From Polaromonas sp. AER18D-145 (GTDB lineage: Bacteria; Pseudomonadota; Gammaproteobacteria; Burkholderiales; Burkholderiaceae_C), in assembly GCF_002379095.1 (NCBI RefSeq), contig NZ_NBZV01000005.1:1-64000 (forward strand): a stretch of DNA of 64,000 bases, in the 5' to 3' direction. This document shows positions 34,577 to 42,575 of this stretch, piece by piece (position 1 is the first letter of the stretch; each line of letters opens with the position of its first letter). Under the pieces are notes generated by a model that saw nothing but the letters and a program-made list of their open reading frames with translations, was not told the origin of the DNA and ran no database searches. The translations under genes were made by a program, and so were the position numbers.

Positions 34577-35802
34577 CGGATCCTTCTGCCGCCACTGGCC
34601 GTTCCGGGCTGCCAGCGGATTCGATGCAAGCCCCTCGGCCTGACCCGGCGGCGACGGTCGACGCAGTTCCCGGCACCGACGCCATCGGCTCCGTCCGCGA
34701 TCTTTACGATGGCGCCCTGCTGCCCGACCTGCAGGTCAACACGCTTCGCCATGTGGACCGCCTGTTCCCCACCCGCCTCGTGGCGCGCGGTGCCCACGTG
34801 CACGCCTTGCCCGTCAGCTCCCGGCCCTGGCCCGCGATCGGGTTCGACGACGGCGGCCAGCGCTGGGATCTTTTCGACTACCTGTCCCTGAACCGTGTCA
34901 GTGGCTTGCTGGTCCTGCAGAACGGCGAGGTCGCCTTCGAGCATTACGCGCTGGGCAATACACCGGAGACGCGCTGGACCTCGATGTCCATGGCCAAGTC
35001 CATCACCGCCACCCTGGTCGGTGCGGCCATCCACGACGGCCACATCGGCGGCCTGGACGAGCAGGTCTGCCGCTATGTCCCGGCGCTGGCCGGCTCGGCC
35101 TATGACGGCGTGACGATCCGGCAGGTCCTGCAAATGAACTCCGGCGTGCGCTGGAATGAAACCTACACCGACCCCCACTCCGACCGGCGCCGCCTGCTGG
35201 AGGCGCAACTGAGCCAGCGCCCGGGCGCCCTCATGGCCTGCATGGCCGCGTTGCCGCGCGCCAACCCACCGGGCACGGCATGGAATTACAGCACCGGTGA
35301 AACCCAGGTGGCCGGCGCCGTGCTGCGTGCTGCCGTCGGGCGGCCACTGTCCGATTATTTGTCCGAGCGTATCTGGGCCCGCTTCGGCATGGAGGCCGAT
35401 GCCAGCTGGTGGCTGGAGTCGCCAGGCGGGATGGAAGTGGCGGGCAGCGGCTTGAGCGCACGCCTGCGCGACTTCGCACGTTTTGGCCTGTTCATGCTGG
35501 GCGGCGGCGTGGCCGGTGGCGCGCAGATCCTGCCCCAGGGCTGGATCGAGGAAGCCAGCAGCGGCAAGGCAGTGAACGGCAGTGTGGTGCCGTATGGCTA
35601 CATGTGGTGGCCGATGGAGGCTTCGGCCGGCGCGGTGCACCAAGGCGCTTATCTCGCCATCGGCATCTTTGGCCAGTACCTGTACATCCACCCCGCAAGG
35701 CAGGTGGTCATCGCCCAGTGGAGTGCCATGCCCAAGCCCAAAGGAACGGTACCGATCCAGCCCGCGAGCTTCTTCGCTGCGGTCGTGCAAGCGCTGGGCT
35801 GA
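34573..35802 (+). CDS. Serine hydrolase of the beta-lactamase/class C fold
   Basis: This 409-residue protein belongs to the penicillin-binding-protein-like serine hydrolases (beta-lactamase family, class C type). The nucleophile S-x-x-K motif is in RWTSMSMAKSITATLVG (S and K three apart) and the second motif is YSTGE in WNYSTGETQVAG. The third motif near the C-terminus is not a clear KTG. Activity is probably esterase or peptidase-like, not antibiotic hydrolysis. There is no obvious signal peptide. It is translationally coupled to the preceding membrane protein. Confidence 0.85.
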   Translation: MTDPSAATGRSGLPADSMQAPRPDPAATVDAVPGTDAIGSVRDLYDGALLPDLQVNTLRHVDRLFPTRLVARGAHVHALPVSSRPWPAIGFDDGGQRWDLFDYLSLNRVSGLLVLQNGEVAFEHYALGNTPETRWTSMSMAKSITATLVGAAIHDGHIGGLDEQVCRYVPALAGSAYDGVTIRQVLQMNSGVRWNETYTDPHSDRRRLLEAQLSQRPGALMACMAALPRANPPGTAWNYSTGETQVAGAVLRAAVGRPLSDYLSERIWARFGMEADASWWLESPGGMEVAGSGLSARLRDFARFGLFMLGGGVAGGAQILPQGWIEEASSGKAVNGSVVPYGYMWWPMEASAGAVHQGAYLAIGIFGQYLYIHPARQVVIAQWSAMPKPKGTVPIQPASFFAAVVQALG

Positions 35803-35839
35803 AACTGTTCTTCCCGCGTACGCGCTCCAGCGGAAAATC

Positions 35840-36280
35840 TCAAATTGCTATTAAATAAATAGCTGATTGCGCCCGTACATCAAGGGCCAGCAGCCTTTTT
35901 TTCATGCAAAGCACGGCCTGATCCTTGCTCAGCAGCCAGGCTTTGTGCGCCACCGCCAGGTCGAGGAAGATCTGGTCGTCGGCGTCGCTGCAGGTCACCG
36001 GCGCCTTGCTGCCGGCGGCCACGGTGCGCGCATGGGTGTCGAAGGCCAGCAGCACTTGCGCAGCAACCAGGCCGTCGCGCGTCATCCGCTTGGCGACCTG
36101 CGGGTAGTCCAGCACGCGCGCCAGCTCGACACGCATGGCCTCGGTGGCCAGCCATTGCAGCTGCCCGGTGATCACTGCGCTTTTGAGCGCCTGCGCCGCC
36201 AGGTCGCCAAACACAAACAGGTCCAGCACGATGTTGGTGTCGAGCACCACGCAATCACCGGCCCGTGCCTGGGTGTCCAT
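35840..36280 (-). CDS. PIN-domain protein
   Basis: This 146-residue PIN ribonuclease-fold protein carries the acidic residues of the family in CVVLDTNIVLDLF, a mid-protein glutamate (TEAMRVEL) and SDADDQIFLDLAVAH. It could be a toxin of a toxin-antitoxin pair, but no small antitoxin gene is adjacent. I use the ATG at 36280; a TTG at 36295 is possible. The last about 20 residues (MKKRLLALDVRAQSAIYLIA) are encoded by a GCTAT-family repeat, which also brings the gene close to its stop codon. Confidence 0.85.
   Translation of the reverse strand: MDTQARAGDCVVLDTNIVLDLFVFGDLAAQALKSAVITGQLQWLATEAMRVELARVLDYPQVAKRMTRDGLVAAQVLLAFDTHARTVAAGSKAPVTCSDADDQIFLDLAVAHKAWLLSKDQAVLCMKKRLLALDVRAQSAIYLIAI
35847..35910 (+). 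repeat. GCTAT-family repeat, copy F (C-terminus of PIN gene)
   Basis: GCTATTAAATAAATAGC is followed by TGATTGCGCCCGTACATC, AAGGGCCAGCAGCC and TTTTTTTCATGCAA, an almost ideal copy. It is antisense to the PIN gene and encodes that protein's last residues. Confidence 0.88.
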
Positions 36281-36291
36281 GGCGACCGGGC

Positions 36292-37695
36292 TCAAGGTGT
36301 GGCGGCGGGCTTTTTCTCGCGCGCCGAGCCGGCCACCATGTCAAAGCGGAACAGCCGGCATTCGATCGGGCCGTTCCACATCGGCACGCGGCGCGATTCC
36401 TTGAGCCGCATTTTTTGCGGCAGCTTCATGTCGGGCGTCAGCACGTGGGCGGTCCAGCCGGCGTAGTTTTTCTTCCAGTGGCTGGCCAGTTGCGGAAAGA
36501 AGTCCGAGGCCTCCTCGCCCCAGGCATTGAGGGCCTGCTCGCGGCCCGGGTTGGCCGAGCGGTCGCGCGAGGTTTCGAAGGCTGGCTCTTCGCGGGTGTC
36601 GCGGCTGTCACCGGCGTCACGGCTCAAAGGCTGGCCGAACTCGTCGATGGGCTGGTTGCGGTGGTCGTGGGGCGCCTGGCCGCCCTGCTGGCGGCGCTGG
36701 TCGCGCCCCTGCAGGGCGGGGATGCCGGCCACACCGGCCACATCGATACGCTCGCCATAAGGTGGGTTCACCAGCATCACGCCCGAAGGCGCGGGCGGCA
36801 TGCGCTGCAGCGCGTCGCCGCCGCGCAGCTGTACCGCGTGCGAGACGCCGGCGCGTTCGGCGTTGCGTTCGGCGAAGTCGACCATGCGGAAGGACACGTC
36901 GCTGCCGAACACCGGCGCCATCGGCGGCGTGATGGCCTGCTCGGCCTGGTCCAGCAGGCCTTCCCAGACGTGGGGCTGGAAAGGCACGAATTTTTCAAAC
37001 GCAAAATGCCGGCCCATGCCGGCGGCGATGTTGCAGGCAATCTGCGCCGCCTCGATGACGATGGTGCCCGAGCCGCAGCAGGGGTCGTACAGCGGCACGC
37101 CCTGCTGGCACAGGCCGTTTTCACCGCTCCAGCCGCTGGCGGCAAGCATGGCGGCGGCCAGGGTTTCCTTCAACGGCGCGTCACCCTTGTCCTCGCGCCA
37201 GCCGCGTTTGAACAGCGGCTCGCCCGAGGTGTCGATGTAGAGCGTGACGGTGTCGGTGGTCAGGTGGGCGTAGACGCGCACGTCGGGCCAGCGGGTGTCG
37301 ACATCGGGACGCACATCGTATTTGTCGCGGAAGCGGTCGGCGATGGCGTCCTTGATCTTGAGCGCGGCAAAGTTCAGGCTGGTCAGCGGGCTGTGCTGCG
37401 CGGTGATCTCGACCTTGAAGGTCTGCTTGGGTGTGAACCAGATTTCCCACGCCACGCTGGCCGCGGCGTTGTACAGGTCCTGCTCGCTGCGGTAGCTGTT
37501 GTGCTGCAGCTCGATCAGCACGCGCTGGGCCAGCCGGCTGTGCAGGTTGAGCTGCAGCGCATCGCGCCAGGAGCCCGTCACCTGCACGCCGGCGCGCCAG
37601 GCCTTGCCCTGGGCGCCGGTGATGCGTTTGACCTCGGCGGCGAGAAGTTCCTCGACGCCGGCGGCGCAGGGTAAAAATAACTGGAGTTGGTTCAT
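36292..37695 (-). CDS. THUMP-domain SAM-dependent RNA methyltransferase (RlmL/YpsC-like)
   Basis: This 467-residue protein has a THUMP RNA-binding region (about 45-160) and an N2-guanine-type methylase domain with DPCCGSGTIVIEAAQ at 204 and NPPYGER at 310. It would methylate guanine in rRNA, as RlmL does at 23S G2445; the exact target is inferred from the family. Residues 320-398 form an unusual hydrophilic, arginine/aspartate/glutamine-rich insertion between the catalytic NPPY and the C-terminal FFPQLASHWKKNY. The start overlaps the rpoN stop by ATGA. Confidence 0.9.
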   Translation of the reverse strand: MNQLQLFLPCAAGVEELLAAEVKRITGAQGKAWRAGVQVTGSWRDALQLNLHSRLAQRVLIELQHNSYRSEQDLYNAAASVAWEIWFTPKQTFKVEITAQHSPLTSLNFAALKIKDAIADRFRDKYDVRPDVDTRWPDVRVYAHLTTDTVTLYIDTSGEPLFKRGWREDKGDAPLKETLAAAMLAASGWSGENGLCQQGVPLYDPCCGSGTIVIEAAQIACNIAAGMGRHFAFEKFVPFQPHVWEGLLDQAEQAITPPMAPVFGSDVSFRMVDFAERNAERAGVSHAVQLRGGDALQRMPPAPSGVMLVNPPYGERIDVAGVAGIPALQGRDQRRQQGGQAPHDHRNQPIDEFGQPLSRDAGDSRDTREEPAFETSRDRSANPGREQALNAWGEEASDFFPQLASHWKKNYAGWTAHVLTPDMKLPQKMRLKESRRVPMWNGPIECRLFRFDMVAGSAREKKPAATP

Positions 37696-39227
37696 AAAGA
37701 TTTTCGGAGGTTGGCCGGTGCAATACGCAGGGCTTCGCGGTACTTGGCAACGGTGCGGCGCGCGCACTCGATGCCCTGCTCCTTGAGCATCTCGGAAATC
37801 TGGTTGTCGCTGAGCGGCTTTTTCAGGCTCTCTGATGCAACAAACTGCTTGATCAGCGCGCGTACCGCGGTGCTGGACGCATTGCCCCCGGTCTCGGTGC
37901 CCAGCGCCGAGCCGAAGAAATACTTGAGCTCGAAGGTGCCAAAGGGCGTGCTCATGTATTTGGCGGTGGTGACACGCGAAATTGTCGATTCGTGCAGGCC
38001 CAGCTCGTCGGCGATTTCGCGCAGCACCAGTGGCCGCATGGCGAGTTCGCCGTGGGTGAAGAAGTTTTTCTGGCGCTCGACAATCGCGCTGCTGACGCGC
38101 AGGATGGTGTCAAAGCGCTGCTGGATGTTCTTGATGAACCAGCGCGCCTCCTGCAGGCGCTGCTGCAGCGCCTGCCCGCCCTGACCCTTGTTCTGCTTGA
38201 GGGCGTTGGCGTAGATGTCGTGCACGCGCAGGCGCGGCATCACGTCGCTGTTGAGCGACACCTTGAAACCGCGGCCGGACTTGACCACCAGCACGTCGGG
38301 CACGATCAGGTTGCGCTCGACGTTGACAAAACGCCGGCCCGGCTTGGGGTCGAGCCGGCCGATCAGGCCGATCGCGCCCTTGATCACCGCATCGGGGAAA
38401 CCGCAAAGCTGCGACAGGCGCTTGACGTCGCGCTTGGCCAGCAGCTCCATGGGCTGCTGGCACATCGCAATGGCGGCGCGGGTCTCGTCGTTGTCCTTGC
38501 AGTCGAGCAGTTGCAGGCTCAGGCACTCGGCGAGGTTGCGCGCGCCGACGCCGGCGGGCTCCATGTGTTGCAGCAGCTTGAGCGCCACCGCGAACTCATG
38601 CTCCACCGCTTCAAGCTGCTCAAGATCGTCGCCGGCCAAGCCGGCGGCCAACGCCGCCAGGCTGTCTTCGAGGTAGCCGTCATCGTTGAGCGATTCGATC
38701 AGGAAATGCAGCGCGGCCTTGCCCTCGGGCGACAGGCGCAGCGACAGGGCCTGCCGGTGCAAGTGGTCCTGCAGCGACTCCTGGCTGCGCGCCAGTTCGG
38801 TGGCATCGACATCGCTGTCGTCGTTGTTGTTCTTGCGCGGCGTGGCGTCGCCACCCCACTCGCTGTCGTCGGGCGCGGTGTCGACGCTGCCATCGCCCTC
38901 CCAGCTTTCCTCGAGTTTGGCCTCGCTGCTCGGTTCTGCATCATTTTGGCCTGCAGCCCCCGTATCTTCTGCGGATACTGCTATTGAATCAGTAGTGGAT
39001 TCAAACTCGCGGGTTTCCTGGCTGACCGGCGTGTCGACCTGGCCGAGGCCGAAATCCTCGCGCGGGGCGGCCTCCTCGGCCACTTCAAGAAACGGGTTTT
39101 CGTCGAGCATCTGCTCGACTTCCTGGCTCAGCTCCAGCGTCGACAGCTGCAACAGGCGGATCGACTGCTGCAACTGGGGCGTGAGCGCCAGATGCTGCGA
39201 GACGCGAAGAGACAACCCCTGCTTCAC
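37692..39227 (-). CDS. rpoN: RNA polymerase sigma-54 factor
   Basis: This 511-residue sigma-54 directs transcription that needs AAA+ activators (nitrogen and other regulons). The N-terminal activator-interaction region starts MKQGLSLRVSQHLALTPQLQ and is glutamine/leucine rich, a core-binding region follows, and the helix-turn-helix and the RpoN box ARRTVAKYREAL are at the C-terminus. The acidic linker at about residues 75-96 contains an in-frame GCTAT-family repeat, tolerated because that linker is variable. It is downstream of lptA-lptB, as in other proteobacteria. Confidence 0.97.
   Translation of the reverse strand: MKQGLSLRVSQHLALTPQLQQSIRLLQLSTLELSQEVEQMLDENPFLEVAEEAAPREDFGLGQVDTPVSQETREFESTTDSIAVSAEDTGAAGQNDAEPSSEAKLEESWEGDGSVDTAPDDSEWGGDATPRKNNNDDSDVDATELARSQESLQDHLHRQALSLRLSPEGKAALHFLIESLNDDGYLEDSLAALAAGLAGDDLEQLEAVEHEFAVALKLLQHMEPAGVGARNLAECLSLQLLDCKDNDETRAAIAMCQQPMELLAKRDVKRLSQLCGFPDAVIKGAIGLIGRLDPKPGRRFVNVERNLIVPDVLVVKSGRGFKVSLNSDVMPRLRVHDIYANALKQNKGQGGQALQQRLQEARWFIKNIQQRFDTILRVSSAIVERQKNFFTHGELAMRPLVLREIADELGLHESTISRVTTAKYMSTPFGTFELKYFFGSALGTETGGNASSTAVRALIKQFVASESLKKPLSDNQISEMLKEQGIECARRTVAKYREALRIAPANLRKSL
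38941..38998 (-). repeat. GCTAT-family repeat, copy G (inside rpoN)
   Basis: Read on the minus strand: ACTACTGATTCAATAGCAG, then TCCGCAGAAGATACGGGGG and GCTGCAGGCCAAAATGATGC. Its codons line up one to one with those of copy C in thiL, so both insertions use the same reading frame of the element. Confidence 0.75.
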
Positions 39228-39270
39228 AAGAGCTCCAACATCCCGGGAAGTGGCATGTATTTTTCAAGCA

Positions 39271-39362
39271 TGGGCCGCGGAACCGGCTTTGCCGGGCCGC
39301 AGGCGCAGCCCCCTTGAGGGGGGAAGGGGCTACACGAAGTGAGCCTCCGACGGGGGGGAGCC
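39271..39362 (-). repeat. 3'-end repeat family, copy R3
   Basis: Read on the minus strand the copy starts 7 bp after the lptB stop with GGCTCCCCCCCGTCGGAGGC, then TCACTTCGTGTAGCCCCTT, CCCCCCTCAAGGGGGCTGCG and a CCCGGCAAAGCCGG stem. It fills the lptB-rpoN gap and keeps the orientation of the upstream gene. Confidence 0.83.
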
Positions 39363-39369
39363 AAGGTGA

Positions 39370-40137
39370 TCACATCTTGAAGTGCTCACCGAGGTAGACC
39401 CGGCGCACGTCGGCGTTGTTCACGATTTCAGAAGGGGTTCCCGTGGCCAGCACATGGCCGTCGCTGATGATGTACGCGTGGTCGCAGATGCCCAGCGTTT
39501 CGCGCACGTTGTGGTCGGTGATCAGCACGCCGATGCCGCGCGACTTGAGGAAACCGATGATGCGCTGGATCTCGATCACCGCGATCGGGTCGATGCCGGC
39601 AAACGGCTCGTCGAGCAGGATGAAGCGCGGCTGCGTGGCCAGCGCGCGGGCGATTTCAACGCGGCGACGCTCGCCACCGGACAGAGCCGGTGCCGGCGAG
39701 TCGCGCAGGTGGTCAACCCGCAGGTCCTGCAGCAACGAATCCAGGCGCTTGTTGAGCACCGCGGCATTGAGCGGTTTGCCGGCGTCATCGGTCTGCAGTT
39801 CCAGCACGGCGCGCACATTCTGCTCGACCGTGAGCTTGCGGAAAATCGAGGCTTCCTGCGGCAGGTAACTCAGGCCCAGACGCGAGCGCTTGTGAATCGG
39901 CATGTGCTCGATCGACTCGCCGTCGATGGTGATCTCGCCGGCATCGGCGCGCACCAGCCCGACGATCATGTAAAACGAGGTCGTCTTGCCGGCGCCGTTG
40001 GGGCCGAGCAGGCCGACCACTTCACCTTTTTTTACCGCCAGGGAGACATCCCTGACGACCTGGCGGCTTCCGTACGATTTTTGCAGGCCGGTAGCGACCA
40101 GGCGACTGACGGGGGCGGTTTCCGGGGACACATCCAT
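39370..40137 (-). CDS. lptB: LPS export ABC transporter ATP-binding protein LptB
   Basis: This 255-residue ATPase powers lipopolysaccharide extraction by LptFG from the inner membrane. Walker A GLLGPNGAGKTTSFYMI, Q-loop SYLPQEASIFRKL, signature ALSGGERRRVEIARALA, Walker B FILLDEPFAGIDP and the switch histidine in VLITDHNVRETL are complete. The start at 40137 (MDVSPETAPVSR) lies just after lptA; the longer frame overlaps lptA and lacks conserved sequence. It is cotranscribed with lptA, 10 bp away. Confidence 0.97.
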   Translation of the reverse strand: MDVSPETAPVSRLVATGLQKSYGSRQVVRDVSLAVKKGEVVGLLGPNGAGKTTSFYMIVGLVRADAGEITIDGESIEHMPIHKRSRLGLSYLPQEASIFRKLTVEQNVRAVLELQTDDAGKPLNAAVLNKRLDSLLQDLRVDHLRDSPAPALSGGERRRVEIARALATQPRFILLDEPFAGIDPIAVIEIQRIIGFLKSRGIGVLITDHNVRETLGICDHAYIISDGHVLATGTPSEIVNNADVRRVYLGEHFKM

Positions 40138-40147
40138 GGGGGTTTGG

Positions 40148-40768
40148 TTACTTCTTGTCATTGCCCAGCGTGGTGCTGGGCCGTAGGGAAGGAGACGGCC
40201 CGGCCGGCGCGGGCGCTGCGGGGGCGCCGGAAACCGTGTTGCGCGGGGCCAGCAGGGCGCGCACGCGCCCCGTCGGGTTGGAGGGGGTCTTGGTCTGGGC
40301 GCCGGCGTCAACGGTGAATACATCGGTCGGGTTGTCGTAAACAATCAGCTCGCCGGTGGTTTCGTCGGCCAGGGTGGCGCCCACATAACGGCGCAGCACG
40401 GCGCGCTTGATGAACTTGACGGTGTCGGCGCGGCTGTCGTATTCGATTCTTTCGCCCTCGCCCTCGATGTATTCATCGACCCCCTCGCGCTTCTTGCGGT
40501 AGTAGGCCAGCTTGTCGGGCGCCGCAATCACGATCGCGTTCTGGTAACCCTCGGGGTCCTGCTGGACATCGACGCGGGCGCCACGAACAATGATGGTCCC
40601 CTTGGTGATGACCACGTTGCCGGTGAACACACTGGTTTGTTTGAGGTCGTCGTAACGCAGGGCATCAGCCTCGGCGTTCATGGGCTTGTCGCGGTCGGCC
40701 TTTTCAGCCGCAACCGGAAAAGCCGCGAGGACGGCGGCCAGCATCAGTACACAGGCGGGTTTGTTCAT
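40148..40768 (-). CDS. lptA: Periplasmic LPS-transport protein LptA
   Basis: This 206-residue protein has a signal peptide (MNKPACVLMLAAVLAAFPVAA) and an OstA-type beta-jellyroll domain that forms the periplasmic bridge for lipopolysaccharide. Key segments are NAEADALRYDDLKQTSVFTG, GARVDVQQDPEGYQNAIV and EGEGERIEYDSRADTVKFI. The C-terminal 35 residues are proline/alanine rich. The usual upstream partner lptC is not next to it; the upstream sequence is repeat-rich and then dsbA. Confidence 0.95.
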   Translation of the reverse strand: MNKPACVLMLAAVLAAFPVAAEKADRDKPMNAEADALRYDDLKQTSVFTGNVVITKGTIIVRGARVDVQQDPEGYQNAIVIAAPDKLAYYRKKREGVDEYIEGEGERIEYDSRADTVKFIKRAVLRRYVGATLADETTGELIVYDNPTDVFTVDAGAQTKTPSNPTGRVRALLAPRNTVSGAPAAPAPAGPSPSLRPSTTLGNDKK

Positions 40769-40844
40769 AAAGGCACGAATCTTGCTGCTTTGGTGGTGTT
40801 GGCCCATTGTAGCGACGCAACTCCGGGTAATCCACCACGCCCAT

Positions 40845-40870
40845 AAAAAACCCGCCCATTCGGGGCGGGT
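40845..40870 (-). terminator. Rho-independent terminator between dsbA and lptA
   Basis: On the minus strand ACCCGCCC pairs with GGGCGGGT over 8 bp around a 5-base loop, followed by six T residues. It lies after dsbA and R4 and before lptA. Confidence 0.85.
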
Positions 40871-40954
40871 TCGATAGCCACCAAGGGACATGCTTCGACA
40901 CGCTCAGGACGATCGGATTTGAAGCAAGCGACCGTTGGGGGCTCTTCAATCCAG

Positions 40955-41177
40955 CAGGGGCCGCGGATCCGGCCTTGGCCTGTCCTGAGCCGCCTGTCCT
41001 GAGCTCCGTCGAAGGGGTCGAAGGGCCAGTCCGCAGGCGCAGCGGCCCCCGAGGGGCTGGAGCCTGCGGCTCCAAAGCTGCTTGAGCAGCTTTGGACAGG
41101 CGACAGAAGCGAAGCCTCTGGCGAGCGGCGGCCTGCAAGGCCTCGGGAGCTACACGCTAGTAGAGCGACCGTGGGGG
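40955..41177 (-). repeat. 3'-end repeat family, expanded copy R4
   Basis: Starting on the base after the dsbA TAG stop, the minus strand reads CCCCCACGGTCGCTC and GTGTAGCTCCCGAGG, then an inserted stretch with a perfect 11-bp inverted repeat (CCAAAGCTGCT at 41072-41082 with 41085-41095), then CCCCTCGGGGGCCGCTGCG. A nested CTTCGAC/GCTCAGGAC repeat interrupts the right part. It is longer than R1-R3 because of these insertions. Confidence 0.75.
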
Positions 41178-41831
41178 CTAACCTTTCCTGACCTGGGCAA
41201 TCAGGTAGTCGGTGACCAGCAGCGCGCGCGCCATGGTCTGTGCCATCGACCCCGAGGTGAAATAACGCCCGGCGACGCCAAGCGCGGGAACGCCGTCGAT
41301 CTTGTAGGCATCCTGCAGCTGGGTGGCCTTGCGGGCCTTGGTCGCCACCGAAAACGAGTTGTAGGTCTCGAGAAACTTCGCCTTGTTGAGGCCCTGCTTT
41401 TCAGCCCAGGCCGCAATCAGGTCCGGCGTGTTGAGCATCTGCTTTTCCACATGGATGGCGTAAAACACCTTTTTGTGCAGTTCATCGACCTTGTTCATGG
41501 CCTCGAGCACGTAATAAAGGCGCTGCTGCGGCTCGAAATCGGGACGGAAGGCGATCGGCACGCGGCGAACCATCACGTCTTTCGGCGCCTTTTTGATCCA
41601 CTCGTCCAGTGCCGGCTCAAAACTGTTGCAGTGCGGGCAGCTGTACCAGAAGAACTCCACCACCTCGACCTTGCCGGCCGGGGCCTCGACCGGGGCCGGT
41701 TTGTCCAGGACCAGAAAGTCAGTTCCCGCGCGCGGCGCTGGCGCCTGGGCCAGGGCCGGGGTGCTCAGGGCGCCCAGCGAGGCGGCAGCAGCCACCGAAG
41801 CGGTGGCTATCGAAAATTCACGTCGTTGCAT
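41178..41831 (-). CDS. dsbA: Periplasmic thiol:disulfide interchange protein DsbA
   Basis: This 217-residue thioredoxin-fold oxidase introduces disulfide bonds into exported proteins. It has a signal sequence (MQRREFSIATASVAAAASLG to ALAQA) with an RR pair near the start, and the active site CPHC in VVEFFWYSCPHCNSFEPAL near residue 67. The cis-proline loop is in KIDGVPALGVAG. The start is the ATG at 41831; the TTG before it is unlikely. Downstream are repeat R4 and a terminator. Confidence 0.93.
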   Translation of the reverse strand: MQRREFSIATASVAAAASLGALSTPALAQAPAPRAGTDFLVLDKPAPVEAPAGKVEVVEFFWYSCPHCNSFEPALDEWIKKAPKDVMVRRVPIAFRPDFEPQQRLYYVLEAMNKVDELHKKVFYAIHVEKQMLNTPDLIAAWAEKQGLNKAKFLETYNSFSVATKARKATQLQDAYKIDGVPALGVAGRYFTSGSMAQTMARALLVTDYLIAQVRKG

Positions 41832-41893
41832 CAATCATTTCTCCGTTAGTACGCCAATGTGCTGTCAGGTTTGACACCCGGGCGCCAGAAAGT

Positions 41894-42559
41894 TCAGCGC
41901 TGGACGCGAACCAGGACGGTTTCTATGCCGCTTCCGTCAAGCCGTTCCTTGGCCTTGTCGGCGTCGTCCTTCTTGTCGAAAGGCCCCAACCGCACCCGGA
42001 ACACCGTGCGGCCAGACTGCTCGCGCTCGGTCACCTTGGCCTCCAGGCCCATCAGCGAAATCTTGGCGCGCTGCTGTTCGGCGTCCTCGGGGGTGCGAAA
42101 AGCACCCACCTGCACAAAATAGCTGAAAGGGTCGGCCCCGGTGGCGGCCGGCGTGGCCAGCTTGGCCTTGGCCAGGTCGCCAATGGGGTCGGCCGCAGGT
42201 TTTGCGGTCTTGGCAGGCGGCTCGGCCGGGGCGACAGGCGCCGCTGCCGGCTTCTGGGGTGTGACATCGGTCACCGGTCCGCCCGACGCCGCAGCCGGCT
42301 TGGCCGGGTTTTTGCCATACAGGGGGGCGTTGGGGTCCCAGTCCCGGTTTTTCTTGGCCTCGGCCGCGTCATGGTCGGGGCTGCGCGACTGGCTCTTGTT
42401 CATGAAAGGCACCGGCACCTTGGTGATGTAGACGGCCACCGCCAGGGCAGCGGCCAGGCCGATCAGCGCACCAATAATGAGCCCCAGCAGGGTCCCGCCT
42501 CGTTGTGTGTTCATGCCTTGCCCGGTTGGCTTGGTGAAAGGGTTGCGGTTACGCGTCAT
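41894..42559 (-). CDS. SPOR-domain membrane protein (FtsN-like)
   Basis: This 221-residue protein has a short cytoplasmic N-terminus, one transmembrane helix (GGTLLGLIIGALIGLAAALA, about residues 20-40), a long proline/alanine/lysine-rich periplasmic linker and a C-terminal SPOR domain (YFVQVGAFRTPEDAEQQRAK to the end) that binds denuded septal peptidoglycan. This architecture is that of FtsN or DedD. It lies between argS and dsbA, all on the minus strand, 16 bp after argS, so it is cotranscribed with argS. Confidence 0.9.
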   Translation of the reverse strand: MTRNRNPFTKPTGQGMNTQRGGTLLGLIIGALIGLAAALAVAVYITKVPVPFMNKSQSRSPDHDAAEAKKNRDWDPNAPLYGKNPAKPAAASGGPVTDVTPQKPAAAPVAPAEPPAKTAKPAADPIGDLAKAKLATPAATGADPFSYFVQVGAFRTPEDAEQQRAKISLMGLEAKVTEREQSGRTVFRVRLGPFDKKDDADKAKERLDGSGIETVLVRVQR

Positions 42560-42575
42560 GGTGTCAGGCTCGGGT

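Larger units (their letters stand above)
40769..41177. other. lptA-dsbA intergenic region, repeat-rich
   Basis: These 409 bp hold no gene. They contain a terminator for dsbA, fragments of the CTTCGACAGGCTCAG-type repeat and an enlarged copy of the 3'-end repeat (R4). A promoter for lptA should lie near 40780-40840, but I cannot assign it with confidence. Confidence 0.7.
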
